NCBI GenBank assembly: GCA_050331475.1
Contig: JBHJGU010000102.1
Span: 1 to 19,561 of the forward strand
Source of the DNA: JBHJGU01 sp050331475
Lineage (GTDB): Bacteria > Pseudomonadota > Alphaproteobacteria > Caulobacterales > Maricaulaceae
Reading direction: 5' to 3'
DNA length: 19,561 nucleotides
The stretch's first letter is position 1. Each line of letters begins with the position of its first letter. This document shows, piece after piece, positions 1 to 6,030 of the stretch. The position numbers and the translations under genes were made by a program. A model generated the notes under the pieces. It was not told the origin of the DNA, made no database searches, and saw only the letters and a program-made list of their open reading frames with translations.

Positions 1-504
1 ACCCTTGAGGACCTCATCGCGTTCAACGAAGCCCACGCGGACATCGAATTGGCGCTCTTCGATCAAAGCCTATTCGAGCAAGCGCAAAAAGCGGTGGACG
101 TTGACGATCTCGATTTCCGCGCGGCGCGGGCGCGCATTCAAAAGCGGGTGCGCGAGGATGGCATTGACCGTCTGCTCGCCGAGCATGAGGTGGATATTCT
201 CGTGTCGCCCTCCGGCGTGGTGGCGTCTCAGATCGACACGATCAACGGCGATGTCTGGCCGGCTTGGGCGGGCGCGGGCTCCATGGCCGCGGTGGCGGGC
301 TACCCCCATGTGTCGGTGCCCATGGGGACGGTGCAGGGTTTGCCGGTCGGGTTCTCGTTTATCGGCGCCAAAGACACCGACGCGGCCGTGTTGAGCTTTG
401 GCTATGCCTATGAGCAAGCGACCAACCATCGGGTGGATCCGCAATACCTGCCGAACGCTGAAGCCCGGCCTGAAATCGCCGCCGCTATTGAGGGGCGGGG
501 CTAA
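1..504 (+). CDS. amidase-signature enzyme, C-terminal fragment (cut by window edge)
   Basis: The frame is open from base 1 and ends at TAA 502-504, giving about 167 residues. It matches the C-terminal third of amidase-signature (GatA-like) enzymes: a TLEDLIAFN-type helix at the start, then a PSG loop (PSGVVAS) and the block AGYPHVSVPMG followed by GLPVGFSFIGAKDTD, both typical of the end of this fold. The Ser-cisSer-Lys catalytic triad lies in the missing N-terminal part, so neither activity nor substrate can be judged. Members hydrolyse carboxamides. Being a stand-alone enzyme rather than GatA of the tRNA amidotransferase is suggested by the sequence but not proven. The first ATG-like start inside the window is internal; the true start lies upstream. 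A promoter and vapBC follow after 82 bases. Confidence 0.85.
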   Translation, partial: TLEDLIAFNEAHADIELALFDQSLFEQAQKAVDVDDLDFRAARARIQKRVREDGIDRLLAEHEVDILVSPSGVVASQIDTINGDVWPAWAGAGSMAAVAGYPHVSVPMGTVQGLPVGFSFIGAKDTDAAVLSFGYAYEQATNHRVDPQYLPNAEARPEIAAAIEGRG

Positions 505-552
505 GGCCCTGGGGTGGATCGCAGAGGGGCGAGGGGTTCGATGGCTGGCGCA

Positions 553-581
553 TTGACAGGGCCTGCCCATGAAACATGTTT
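553..581 (+). promoter_or_regulatory. vapB promoter with overlapping palindromic operator candidate
   Basis: A perfect -35 hexamer TTGACA lies at 553-558. After a 16-base spacer comes a weak -10, CATGTT, at 575-580. The -10 lies inside a perfect 10-base palindrome, AAACATGTTT (572-581). Transcription would begin around 586-587, which is the ATG of vapB, so the mRNA may be leaderless. Ribbon-helix-helix antitoxins usually autorepress at palindromes overlapping their own promoter, and this one fits. The weak -10 is the main doubt. Confidence 0.45.
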
Positions 582-586
582 TGACC

Positions 587-958
587 ATGAACAAGCATAT
601 CCAAATCAGAGAGGTGCCTGAGGACACCCACCGCGCGCTTAAGGCGCGTGCGGCCGCAGAAGGGCTATCCATGAGCGATTATCTGAAACGGTTGATTGCG
701 CAAGACCTGAAACGTCCAGATTGGGCGTCAATCCAAACCAAAATGGCGCAAATGCCTAGGATAGAACTCGAAGAGACAACAGCCGAAATGGTTCGGCGCG
801 AGCGCGATCGTCACGGCGAGCCCGCTCGGCCCACAAAAGTTTCTGGCCAACCTAGCGACGGCGCCGCTCTGATCGACCATTTGAGGGGCCGTGGTGATGT
901 GGCCGTGACGACCGATGAAATCATAGCGCTGACCCGGCCAAGTTATGCCTCTGAATGA
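587..958 (+). CDS. vapB: VapB-type antitoxin, apparent RHH/AbrB-tail chimera
   Basis: A 123-residue antitoxin. Residues 3-40 (IQIREVPEDTHRALKARAA then LSMSDYLKRLI) form an Arc/MetJ-type ribbon-helix-helix DNA-binding domain of the FitA/VapB class. Residues about 43-78 continue as in complete members of that class, ending in an ERDRHGE-like segment. Most of these proteins stop near residue 80. Here about 40 residues follow, including ALIDHLRGRGDVAVTTDEIIALTR (about 94-117), which resembles the toxin-binding tail of AbrB/SpoVT-type VapB antitoxins. The start at 587 matches where family members begin and fits a leaderless transcript. An in-frame ATG at 569, with an AGGG upstream, would add six residues. 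The stop overlaps the vapC start (ATGA), so translation is probably coupled. GC content is visibly lower than in the neighbours, suggesting transfer. Confidence 0.85.
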   Translation: MNKHIQIREVPEDTHRALKARAAAEGLSMSDYLKRLIAQDLKRPDWASIQTKMAQMPRIELEETTAEMVRRERDRHGEPARPTKVSGQPSDGAALIDHLRGRGDVAVTTDEIIALTRPSYASE

Positions 959-1374
959 GTGTGGTGCTCGTCGATAGCAATGTTTTGCTCGATATTTTCA
1001 CGGAAGCCCCGATTTGGTTGGCGTGGTCGCAAGACGCGCTGGCTCGGGCGGCGGAGACGTCAAAACTTGCTATTAACGCGATCATTTATGCGGAGATTTC
1101 GGTCAGGTTTAGTCGGATCGAGGCGCTCGATGAGGTGCTCACGCCCAGGGATTTTGTTCGTGAGCCTATTCCCTTCGCTGCGGCTTTCTTAGCGGCCAAA
1201 GCCTTTGCGCAGTACCGAAAACGTGGCGGCGTTCGCACCGCGCCCTTGCCCGATTTTTTGATCGGCGCACATGCCGTCGTCTCGGGGTATCCGCTCTTGA
1301 CGCGAGACGTCGCGCGGTATCGGACGTATTTTCCAACTCTTGACCTGATCGCGCCGGAACGCACCGCCCCATGA
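955..1374 (+). CDS. vapC: VapC PIN-domain ribonuclease toxin
   Basis: A 139-residue PIN-domain endoribonuclease, the toxin of a type II toxin-antitoxin pair; family members cleave tRNA or rRNA using Mg2+. The acidic active-site set is visible: D7 in VLVDSNVLLDIF, E47 in IIYAEISVRF, D100 in PLPDFLIGAHA and D118 in LLTRDVARYRTYFP. Length and these motifs match the VapC subgroup usually paired with AbrB-type antitoxins whose tails end in TTDEIMALTR. That fits the tail of the VapB encoded here rather than its ribbon-helix-helix head. The ATG overlaps the vapB stop by four bases, and the vapC stop overlaps the next gene by four bases. Nothing suggests the toxin is inactivated. Confidence 0.92.
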   Translation: MSVVLVDSNVLLDIFTEAPIWLAWSQDALARAAETSKLAINAIIYAEISVRFSRIEALDEVLTPRDFVREPIPFAAAFLAAKAFAQYRKRGGVRTAPLPDFLIGAHAVVSGYPLLTRDVARYRTYFPTLDLIAPERTAP

Positions 1375-3029
1375 TCCCGCACCGCCTGACGGCTATTTTG
1401 CTGAGCCTGTGCGTAACGGCGCCTCTGGCCACAGCGCAGACCGATCCTCAGCCCTGGGTCGAGCTCGTCCAAGGCGCGCACCCGGGGGTCTCGGCGCTCG
1501 TGGCCTATGACGACCGGATTTGGTTCGCGCAATCCGACCCGTTCGAAAACGCCAATATCGCCAATGTGTGGTCCTATGACCCGGGGGCCGGGGAGAGCCA
1601 GTTCGAACGCGCGCTGTTTAGCCAAGACGTGGGCGATCCATTGGCCTGGGACGGGCGGTTGTTCTGGCCGTTTGAAGACCCCCGCCGCAGCACGGGCCGG
1701 GGCGAGTTCGCGGTGGTGGACGCCGAACGCCGCTGGGCGTGGGGCACGTTCCAAGTCGGCCGCGCTTTTCACGTCCACACTTTGGGGCGTTGCCAGGGTG
1801 CGCTCATGGCGGGCACCGGCGCGTTTGACGGCGAATTGCTTCGATCCCAGGACGATGGGCGGGCTTGGGCGCTTGCGGGCGCGGTCAAACCCGAAGCCGC
1901 GCCGTTCGCCCGCGTGGTGTCGATCACGGAGGTTTCAGGTCGCTGTTTTCTGGGGACCCTCGCCAACCGAGACCCGCGCTCCAAAGTCATGGAATGGACC
2001 ACTGCGGGGATCGTCGCGGTTCCCGGCGGCCCGACGGGCAATCGGGCGGACAAGCTCGTCGGCTTTGACGGCCGGCTCTTCGCGCTCTCCGGAGGGCGGA
2101 TTTGGCGGTTCGACACGGGTGCGGAGGTTTGGGCGGACCGAGCCGCGCCCGCGCGCGGACCGCGGGCGTTTTCCGCCCATGACGGCGTCTTGTGGCTCGT
2201 CACGGGGCGTTCGGGCCAAGGGGCGTTGTGGCGGTCCGCGGATGGGGAGACTTGGGCGGCGGTTCAACGCTTCGACCAAACCCCCATCTCGGTGTTAGCG
2301 ACCGACATCGGGGTCTTTGTCGGCACGTATGATCGCGCCGACGGGGGCCGGTTATGGGGGCCGGAACCCGGCGCGACGCGGGTCGAGACTCCATCCGTGA
2401 TCGCCAGTCAGGATTGGCCGCCGACCGCCGGTCCCAGCGCAGTCACCAACATAACCGCCATCCAAAAGGCGTTGGCCGCCGAGCCGCCGGATTGGCGGGT
2501 CGCCCTAAGCCGAATTTTAGAGGTGAGCGAGGCGGCCGCTTATGGTTTCGGGCCCAGGGCTGGTGAGGCGCTCACCGCGCTTCTGGACCAGCCCTTGCCT
2601 GCGGGGACGATCGACACCGGCCGGGGTGGCGCGCTCCCCGCCGGGCCGCTTTTGCATTGGGCGCTTTTGAGCCAGGCCGCAAGCCTTCAGGGCGGCCGGG
2701 TTCCCGTCACGCTCCTGCGCGCGTCTTGGATAACGCCTGACAATAGCCGGCAAAAGTATTTCGACCCCATTTTAGCGGCGATCTTGGCGGTGGGCTGGGT
2801 TGGCCAAGATGACCCGGCGACGCTTGACGCGCTCATCGACCGATTGGAGGCCGGCGCGGATCCGGAATGGCTCGCCGACGATGTGGCCGGCGCGTTGGGG
2901 GCTTTAAGCGGGGTCTATTTCGCAACCGACGCGGAAGCCTGGCGGACTTGGTTCGTTGAGCGGTTCGGGGGGGACGGCTCGGAAAGCCCGGTGGTGTTTC
3001 CCGGGCCTGCGGGCCGTTTTGGGGATTAG
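1371..3029 (+). CDS. secreted beta-propeller plus helical-domain protein, function unknown
   Basis: A 552-residue protein that I do not recognise. Residues 1-22 form a signal peptide (hydrophobic AILLSLCVTAPLA, then ATAQ), so it is probably periplasmic or secreted. Residues about 30-345 contain recurring short strands such as DDRIWFAQ, DGRLFWPF, DGRLFALSGGRIWRF, DGVLWLVTG and LWRSADGETWAAV. The last resembles the Asp-box/kelch-like strands of beta-propellers. Residues about 355-530 look helical (for example KYFDPILAAILAVGWVG and DALIDRLEAGADPEWLADDVAGAL, in part HEAT-like). No catalytic motif is evident. The ATG overlaps the vapC stop (ATGA at 1371-1374), so it may be the third cistron of the toxin-antitoxin transcript. 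That arrangement could be accidental if vapBC inserted upstream of a resident gene. Confidence 0.75.
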   Translation: MIPHRLTAILLSLCVTAPLATAQTDPQPWVELVQGAHPGVSALVAYDDRIWFAQSDPFENANIANVWSYDPGAGESQFERALFSQDVGDPLAWDGRLFWPFEDPRRSTGRGEFAVVDAERRWAWGTFQVGRAFHVHTLGRCQGALMAGTGAFDGELLRSQDDGRAWALAGAVKPEAAPFARVVSITEVSGRCFLGTLANRDPRSKVMEWTTAGIVAVPGGPTGNRADKLVGFDGRLFALSGGRIWRFDTGAEVWADRAAPARGPRAFSAHDGVLWLVTGRSGQGALWRSADGETWAAVQRFDQTPISVLATDIGVFVGTYDRADGGRLWGPEPGATRVETPSVIASQDWPPTAGPSAVTNITAIQKALAAEPPDWRVALSRILEVSEAAAYGFGPRAGEALTALLDQPLPAGTIDTGRGGALPAGPLLHWALLSQAASLQGGRVPVTLLRASWITPDNSRQKYFDPILAAILAVGWVGQDDPATLDALIDRLEAGADPEWLADDVAGALGALSGVYFATDAEAWRTWFVERFGGDGSESPVVFPGPAGRFGD

Positions 3030-3077
3030 CGCGTTTTCAGCAAAAGTGTACGCGGTTTTGCGGTTCGAAAACGCGCT
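3028..3077. repeat. alphaproteobacterial REP-like palindromic intergenic repeat
   Basis: Two perfect 11-base arms, AGCGCGTTTTC (3028-3038) and GAAAACGCGCT (3067-3077), flank an interior with a second imperfect pairing (CAAAAGTG with CGCGGTTTTG). The pattern of GC-TTTTC outer arms around AAAAGTG...GCGGTTTT is one I recognise from intergenic repeats common in Alphaproteobacteria. The element begins at the stop codon of the propeller gene and may also help end its transcript or stabilise its 3' end. No second copy was found in this window. Confidence 0.7.
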
Positions 3078-3087
3078 ATACTAAAGG

Positions 3088-3130
3088 CTAGAGCCGCTTT
3101 TTGCCTTGGACTAAATCCAAGCGGCTCTAG
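3088..3130. repeat. 12-base inverted repeat with nested hairpin, between convergent genes
   Basis: Perfect 12-base arms CTAGAGCCGCTT (3088-3099) and AAGCGGCTCTAG (3119-3130) enclose a smaller hairpin, TTGGA/TCCAA (3106-3110 and 3115-3119, sharing one base with the outer arm). The right arm contains the stop codon of the leftward gene at 3127-3129. Neither strand has a clear T-run after the stem, so it is not a classical intrinsic terminator. It lies 10 bases after the REP-like element, and the two may form one composite repeat. A role as a bidirectional 3'-end structure is plausible but unproven. Confidence 0.65.
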
Positions 3131-3519
3131 CGCGCGTTATCCTCCACGGCGATATCGATCGTCTTCGCATAAGCGGCGTCGATTTCGGCGTAGCGCGCGA
3201 GGAGAGCCGCTTTCGCCGCGTCAATCCGGTCTTGGCGCAGGGCGAGATCGAACTCCGCATTGGCCTTAGCGACTTCGCGGTCAAACACCGCATGGGCTGC
3301 GGCTCGCGCCTGTTCGCGTTCCGCCTTCGCCACCGTGCGGGCTTGGCGCAAGTTTATCGCGCGCTGGGCTTGGGGCGAAGGGGGAATATCGAGTGACGGG
3401 CTCGTATCAGGGGGAACCACCACATGGGTGCGGATGGGCGCGTCCGGCGGCGGGGTTTGCGCCACAGCCAGGGGCGTTAGGCTCAATGCGGTGACGCTGA
3501 GGAGAGCTTTGCGGATCAT
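3127..3519 (-). CDS. small exported coiled-coil protein, function unknown
   Basis: A 130-residue protein with a clear signal peptide (MIRKALLSVTALSLTPLAVA, cleavage probably before Q21). A proline-rich linker covers about 22-50 (QTPPPDAPIR, VVVPPDTSPSL, IPPSP). Residues about 51-125 form a highly charged, Ala-rich helix likely to be a coiled coil (AKAEREQARAAAHAVFDREVA and onward). It contains no cysteine, no enzymatic motif and no lipobox, so it is presumably a soluble periplasmic protein. The ATG has GAGG about six bases upstream on the minus strand. It stands alone, convergent with the propeller gene, and its stop lies in the arm of the 3088-3130 inverted repeat. I do not recognise a family. 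Confidence 0.75.
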   Translation of the reverse strand: MIRKALLSVTALSLTPLAVAQTPPPDAPIRTHVVVPPDTSPSLDIPPSPQAQRAINLRQARTVAKAEREQARAAAHAVFDREVAKANAEFDLALRQDRIDAAKAALLARYAEIDAAYAKTIDIAVEDNAR

Positions 3520-3618
3520 CAGGGCCTCGCGGGGGCGTTAGGGGGCGCGCCGCGAGCGGCGGCGTGGCGCTCGGCGCAGTTTAACCCATCTCGCCGCTTG
3601 GCTTAACCGCCCGCCCGC

Positions 3619-4062
3619 TCAGGCGGCCTGCGCCTTTGGTCGAGCCAGCCGCGGGATCAGGTCCACCAAGCGCATACCGCCGATCATAGCGGCGATGAAC
3701 ACCAGCGTTGGCCAGGGCTTGGCGCCAAGCGCGGCGATCGCTGGGCCGGGACAATACCCCACCAGCCCCCAGCCCACGCCAAACAGCGCCGCTCCGCCGA
3801 GCAGCTTGGCGTCGATGGCCGTTGCGCCCGGCCAATGGGTCTGGCTGTCGAACCAGGGCTTTGAGCCGCCCAGCCAACGCAACGCCGGCGCGGTCACCAA
3901 CAAGCCCCCACCCATGACAAACATCAAGCTGGGATCCCAAGTCCCGGCAATATCAAGGAAATTGAGCACCTTAGCCGGGTTGATCATGCCCGAGACCACC
4001 AAACCCAGCCCGAAGATCAGCCCCGACAGCCCGGCCGCGACCGCGCGAAACAGCCCCGTCAT
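3619..4062 (-). CDS. pmpB: PmpB-like YeeE/YedE sulfur-transport half-protein
   Basis: A 147-residue membrane protein of the YeeE/YedE (DUF395) family, C-terminal-half type. Hydrophobic segments lie at about 4-27 (ending GLGLVVSGM), 47-64, 88-110 and 118-135. The signature GLVGYCPGPAIAAL carries C104, equivalent to a cysteine lining the thiosulfate path in full-length YeeE/TsuA. MINPAKVLNFLDIAGTWDPSL (residues 26-46) is also characteristic of the family. Family members import thiosulfate or related reduced sulfur compounds. The ATG at 4062 overlaps the pmpA stop (ATGA on the minus strand), so the two are translationally coupled. A longer 290-residue frame reaching 4491 is not the gene: its first half is pmpA read out of frame. 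Context with bigR and blh points to sulfide/persulfide handling. Confidence 0.9.
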   Translation of the reverse strand: MTGLFRAVAAGLSGLIFGLGLVVSGMINPAKVLNFLDIAGTWDPSLMFVMGGGLLVTAPALRWLGGSKPWFDSQTHWPGATAIDAKLLGGAALFGVGWGLVGYCPGPAIAALGAKPWPTLVFIAAMIGGMRLVDLIPRLARPKAQAA

Positions 4063-4472
4063 AGCCCATGCCTCGCCACGAACACCGTCAATGCAGCGAC
4101 CAGCATGAAGGTGACCACCGCCACCGCAGAGCGGGGCGAAAACCGCGCAAGCCCGCATATGCCGTGCCCGGAGGTGCAGCCCGCGCCGAGCCGAGTGCCG
4201 ACCCCCACAAGCAGCCCCGAGACTGCGAGGACCGCCCAATTCGGCTCCAGCGTGATGGTCGGCGCCCGACCCGCCAAGACGAAGCCCAGCGGAGCCACGA
4301 TCGCGCCGAACAGGAATGCGGCCCGCCAGCCTAAGCCTTCGCCCGCCGCCGCGAGCGCCGCCGCGATGCCGCTGACCCCCAGCATTCGGCCATTGGCCCA
4401 TAACAGAATCGCCGCGCTTAAACCGATCAACAGCCCGCCGAGCAGGGCGGAGACTGGGGTGAACGCCGTCAC
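4059..4472 (-). CDS. pmpA: PmpA-like YeeE/YedE sulfur-transport half-protein
   Basis: A 137-residue membrane protein, the N-terminal-half partner of PmpB. Hydrophobic segments lie at about 7-25, 51-68, 79-93 and 114-134. The signature GAGCTSGHGICGLAR includes C99 and C106, the family's sulfur-interacting cysteine region. With PmpB it reconstitutes the fold of a full-length YeeE thiosulfate transporter. The start is GTG at 4472, chosen because a strong Shine-Dalgarno (AAAGGAG, minus strand, 4479-4485) sits six bases upstream. It is transcribed divergently from bigR across about 105 bases that contain the operator candidate. In BigR-type systems, such DUF395 pairs are co-regulated with the persulfide dioxygenase. 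Confidence 0.9.
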   Translation of the reverse strand: MTAFTPVSALLGGLLIGLSAAILLWANGRMLGVSGIAAALAAAGEGLGWRAAFLFGAIVAPLGFVLAGRAPTITLEPNWAVLAVSGLLVGVGTRLGAGCTSGHGICGLARFSPRSAVAVVTFMLVAALTVFVARHGL

Positions 4473-4478
4473 GGGTCT

Positions 4479-4485
4479 CTCCTTT
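4479..4485 (-). promoter_or_regulatory. ribosome binding site deciding the pmpA GTG start
   Basis: On the minus strand this reads AAAGGAG, six bases before the GTG at 4472. No ATG in frame offers a better site, so it fixes a GTG start for pmpA. Confidence 0.75.
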
Positions 4486-4542
4486 GATCATCTTGTCCCG
4501 CGCAAGCCCGCCGGTCTCGCGTCAAGGGCCGTACTTTTTCAC

Positions 4543-4570
4543 TTGGCATTTTAGCAATTTTGCGTATGTT
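4543..4570 (+). promoter_or_regulatory. bigR promoter (leaderless type)
   Basis: TTGGCA (4543-4548) and TATGTT (4565-4570) are separated by 16 bases and match the sigma70-type -35 and -10 at five and four of six positions. Transcription would start about 4577-4578, at the ATG proposed for bigR, implying a leaderless mRNA. No Shine-Dalgarno precedes that ATG, which agrees. The layout resembles the proposed vapB promoter at 553-581. Confidence 0.45.
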
Positions 4571-4585
4571 TGCATGTATGCAAAC
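4568..4585. promoter_or_regulatory. BigR/ArsR operator candidate
   Basis: GTTTGCAT-GT-ATGCAAAC is a perfect 8-base inverted repeat with a 2-base spacer. It overlaps the -10 end, the expected transcription start and the bigR ATG. A shorter related dyad, GCAA-TT-TTGC, lies at 4554-4563. A homodimeric ArsR-family repressor binding here would block bigR and probably blh, and could affect divergent pmpAB. The palindrome is seen directly; its role is inferred. Confidence 0.55.
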
Positions 4586-4988
4586 TGACGGACCCTCCCA
4601 TCCATCATCTAACGCTGAGGCGAACGCGGCCGACGACGCAGCGGGCTTAGCCGTTACCGCCGCAGCCGAGCCCATGGCCAAGGCCGCGTCCCGGGTGGCG
4701 AAGACCTTGAAACTGTTGACCAATGAGACCCGGCTGATGGCGCTGTGCCTGTTGGTGGAGGCGGGTGAGCAATCGGTGGGCGAACTCGCCGCCCGCGTGG
4801 GAGTGAGCGACCAGGCGATGTCCCAACAACTCGCGATTTTGCGCCATAACGGGGCGGTGAGTGCGCGGCGGTCGGGGCAATCCATCCGCTATCGGCTCCA
4901 TCGGCCTGATCTGGTGATCCTTATGGGCACGCTGCACCAGCTTTATTGCGCTGAGAATTCAAATGCGGACCCGCCAGCGGACCGTTGA
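4578..4988 (+). CDS. bigR: BigR/SqrR-like ArsR-family persulfide-sensing repressor
   Basis: A 136-residue winged-helix ArsR-family repressor. After a poorly conserved Ala-rich tail (1-35), the DNA-binding domain runs from about KTLKLLTNETRL (42-53) through the recognition helix VSDQAMSQQLAILRHNG to the wing (RSGQSIRYRL). Two cysteines stand out: C57 (LMALCLL) and C124 (HQLYCAENS), 67 residues apart. This matches the conserved pair in BigR and SqrR, which forms a disulfide or polysulfide bridge on exposure to reactive sulfur and releases DNA. No metal-binding ELCVCD motif is present, arguing against an arsenic or cadmium sensor. The ATG at 4578 is chosen from the promoter geometry. Other in-frame starts are TTG 4560, ATG 4566 and the internal ATG 4674. 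blh follows 67 bases downstream. Confidence 0.88.
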   Translation: MQTDGPSHPSSNAEANAADDAAGLAVTAAAEPMAKAASRVAKTLKLLTNETRLMALCLLVEAGEQSVGELAARVGVSDQAMSQQLAILRHNGAVSARRSGQSIRYRLHRPDLVILMGTLHQLYCAENSNADPPADR

Positions 4989-5055
4989 GTGAGACCACCT
5001 GATCTTGAGCGTTTGTAAAACCAGAGAAGCCTGACAACCCGTCTAGGAGACAACC

Positions 5056-5922
5056 ATGGCGGACCCCCACGTTAACGCGTTTTTCGATCCGGCGAGTTTC
5101 ACGGTGTCCTACGTGGTGGCCTGCCCGGACACCTCAGCCTGCGCGATTATCGACAGCGTGCTCGATTATGATCCCGCCTCGGGTCGGACGAGCACCCAAA
5201 GCGCAGACGCCGTCATCGCCTATGTGCGCGACGCGGGGTTGAGCCTGGCGTGGCATTTGGAAACCCATGTGCATGCGGACCATTTCAGCGCAGCCCCTTA
5301 CATCAAAGATCGCCTGGGCGGCAAAATCGGCGTGGGTTTTAACATTACCGCGGTCCAACGCGTATTCGCCGACGTGTTCAACGCCGAGCCCGCCTTTTGT
5401 CGGGATGGCGGCCAGTTCGACGCCTTGTTCCAGGACGGAGAAGCCTTCGCGATTGGTGACCTGCAGGTCCGCGCGCTTTGGACGCCCGGGCACACGCCCG
5501 CATGCATGACCTATGTGATTGGCGACGCGGCCTTTGTGGGCGACACCCTGTTCATGCCGGATTTCGGCACGGCGCGGTGTGTTTTCCCCGGCGGGGACGC
5601 GGAGCAGCTTTATCAATCAATCCAGAAGATCTTTGCGCTACCGCCGGAAACGCGGCTCTTTATGTGCCATGACTATAAGGCGCCGGGTCGGGACCATTAC
5701 GCGTGGGAAACAACGGTCGCCGAACAGCGGGCGAAAAACGTCCATGTCCGGGACGGCGTCAGCCAAACCGGCTTCGTCAAAATGCGCACCGAACGGGACG
5801 CCTCGCTCGGTATGCCGAAGCTGATGTTACCCTCAGTGCAAGTGAATATGCGCGCCGGCGAAATGCCGCCTGCGGAAGACAATGGCGTGCGCTACCTGAA
5901 AATCCCGCTCAACGGGCTGTAA
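5056..5922 (+). CDS. blh: metallo-beta-lactamase-fold persulfide dioxygenase (Blh/ETHE1-like)
   Basis: A 288-residue metallo-beta-lactamase-fold protein. Metal ligands are visible: H71-V-H73-A-D75-H76 (THVHADHFSAA), H146 (TPGHTPACMTY), D163 (VGDTLFMPDFGTARC) and H205 (MCHDYKAPGRD). The segments GDTLFMPDFGTARC and CHDYKAPG are typical of the Blh/ETHE1-like glyoxalase-II relatives that oxidise glutathione persulfide to sulfite using one Fe(II). It has no fused rhodanese domain, unlike some homologues. The ATG has AGGAGA five bases upstream. Placed behind bigR and divergent from pmpAB, it fits the BigR sulfide-detoxification operon. No sulfide:quinone oxidoreductase gene is in the window; if present it must lie elsewhere. 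Confidence 0.9.
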   Translation: MADPHVNAFFDPASFTVSYVVACPDTSACAIIDSVLDYDPASGRTSTQSADAVIAYVRDAGLSLAWHLETHVHADHFSAAPYIKDRLGGKIGVGFNITAVQRVFADVFNAEPAFCRDGGQFDALFQDGEAFAIGDLQVRALWTPGHTPACMTYVIGDAAFVGDTLFMPDFGTARCVFPGGDAEQLYQSIQKIFALPPETRLFMCHDYKAPGRDHYAWETTVAEQRAKNVHVRDGVSQTGFVKMRTERDASLGMPKLMLPSVQVNMRAGEMPPAEDNGVRYLKIPLNGL

Positions 5923-6030
5923 CGCTTCCCGTGGCGGCTACCGATCTGGCGCACGCGGCTTTGGGGAAAGCGTTTGCTTTCGCGACCGCACACGGTAAGA
6001 CCGCTCTCTTGGGTGTAAGGGGGATGAGGT

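Noticed and set aside
505..563. GGCCCTG / CAGGGCC inverted repeat as an amidase terminator
   Set aside because: Seven-base arms are separated by 45 bases with no T-run, which is likely chance in GC-rich DNA.
1086..1778. 230-residue minus-strand frame opposite vapC and the propeller gene
   Set aside because: No recognisable motif, and composition typical of a GC-rich antisense shadow; vapC and the signal peptide on the + strand explain the region.
3619..4491. A single 290-residue minus-strand frame covering pmpB and the pmpA region
   Set aside because: Only its second half (from ATG 4062) is protein-like; the first half is pmpA read out of frame, and pmpA has its own GTG and Shine-Dalgarno.
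5966..5981. GAAAGC/GCTTTC hairpin after blh as a terminator
   Set aside because: Only six pairs with no T-run after the stem; too weak to call.
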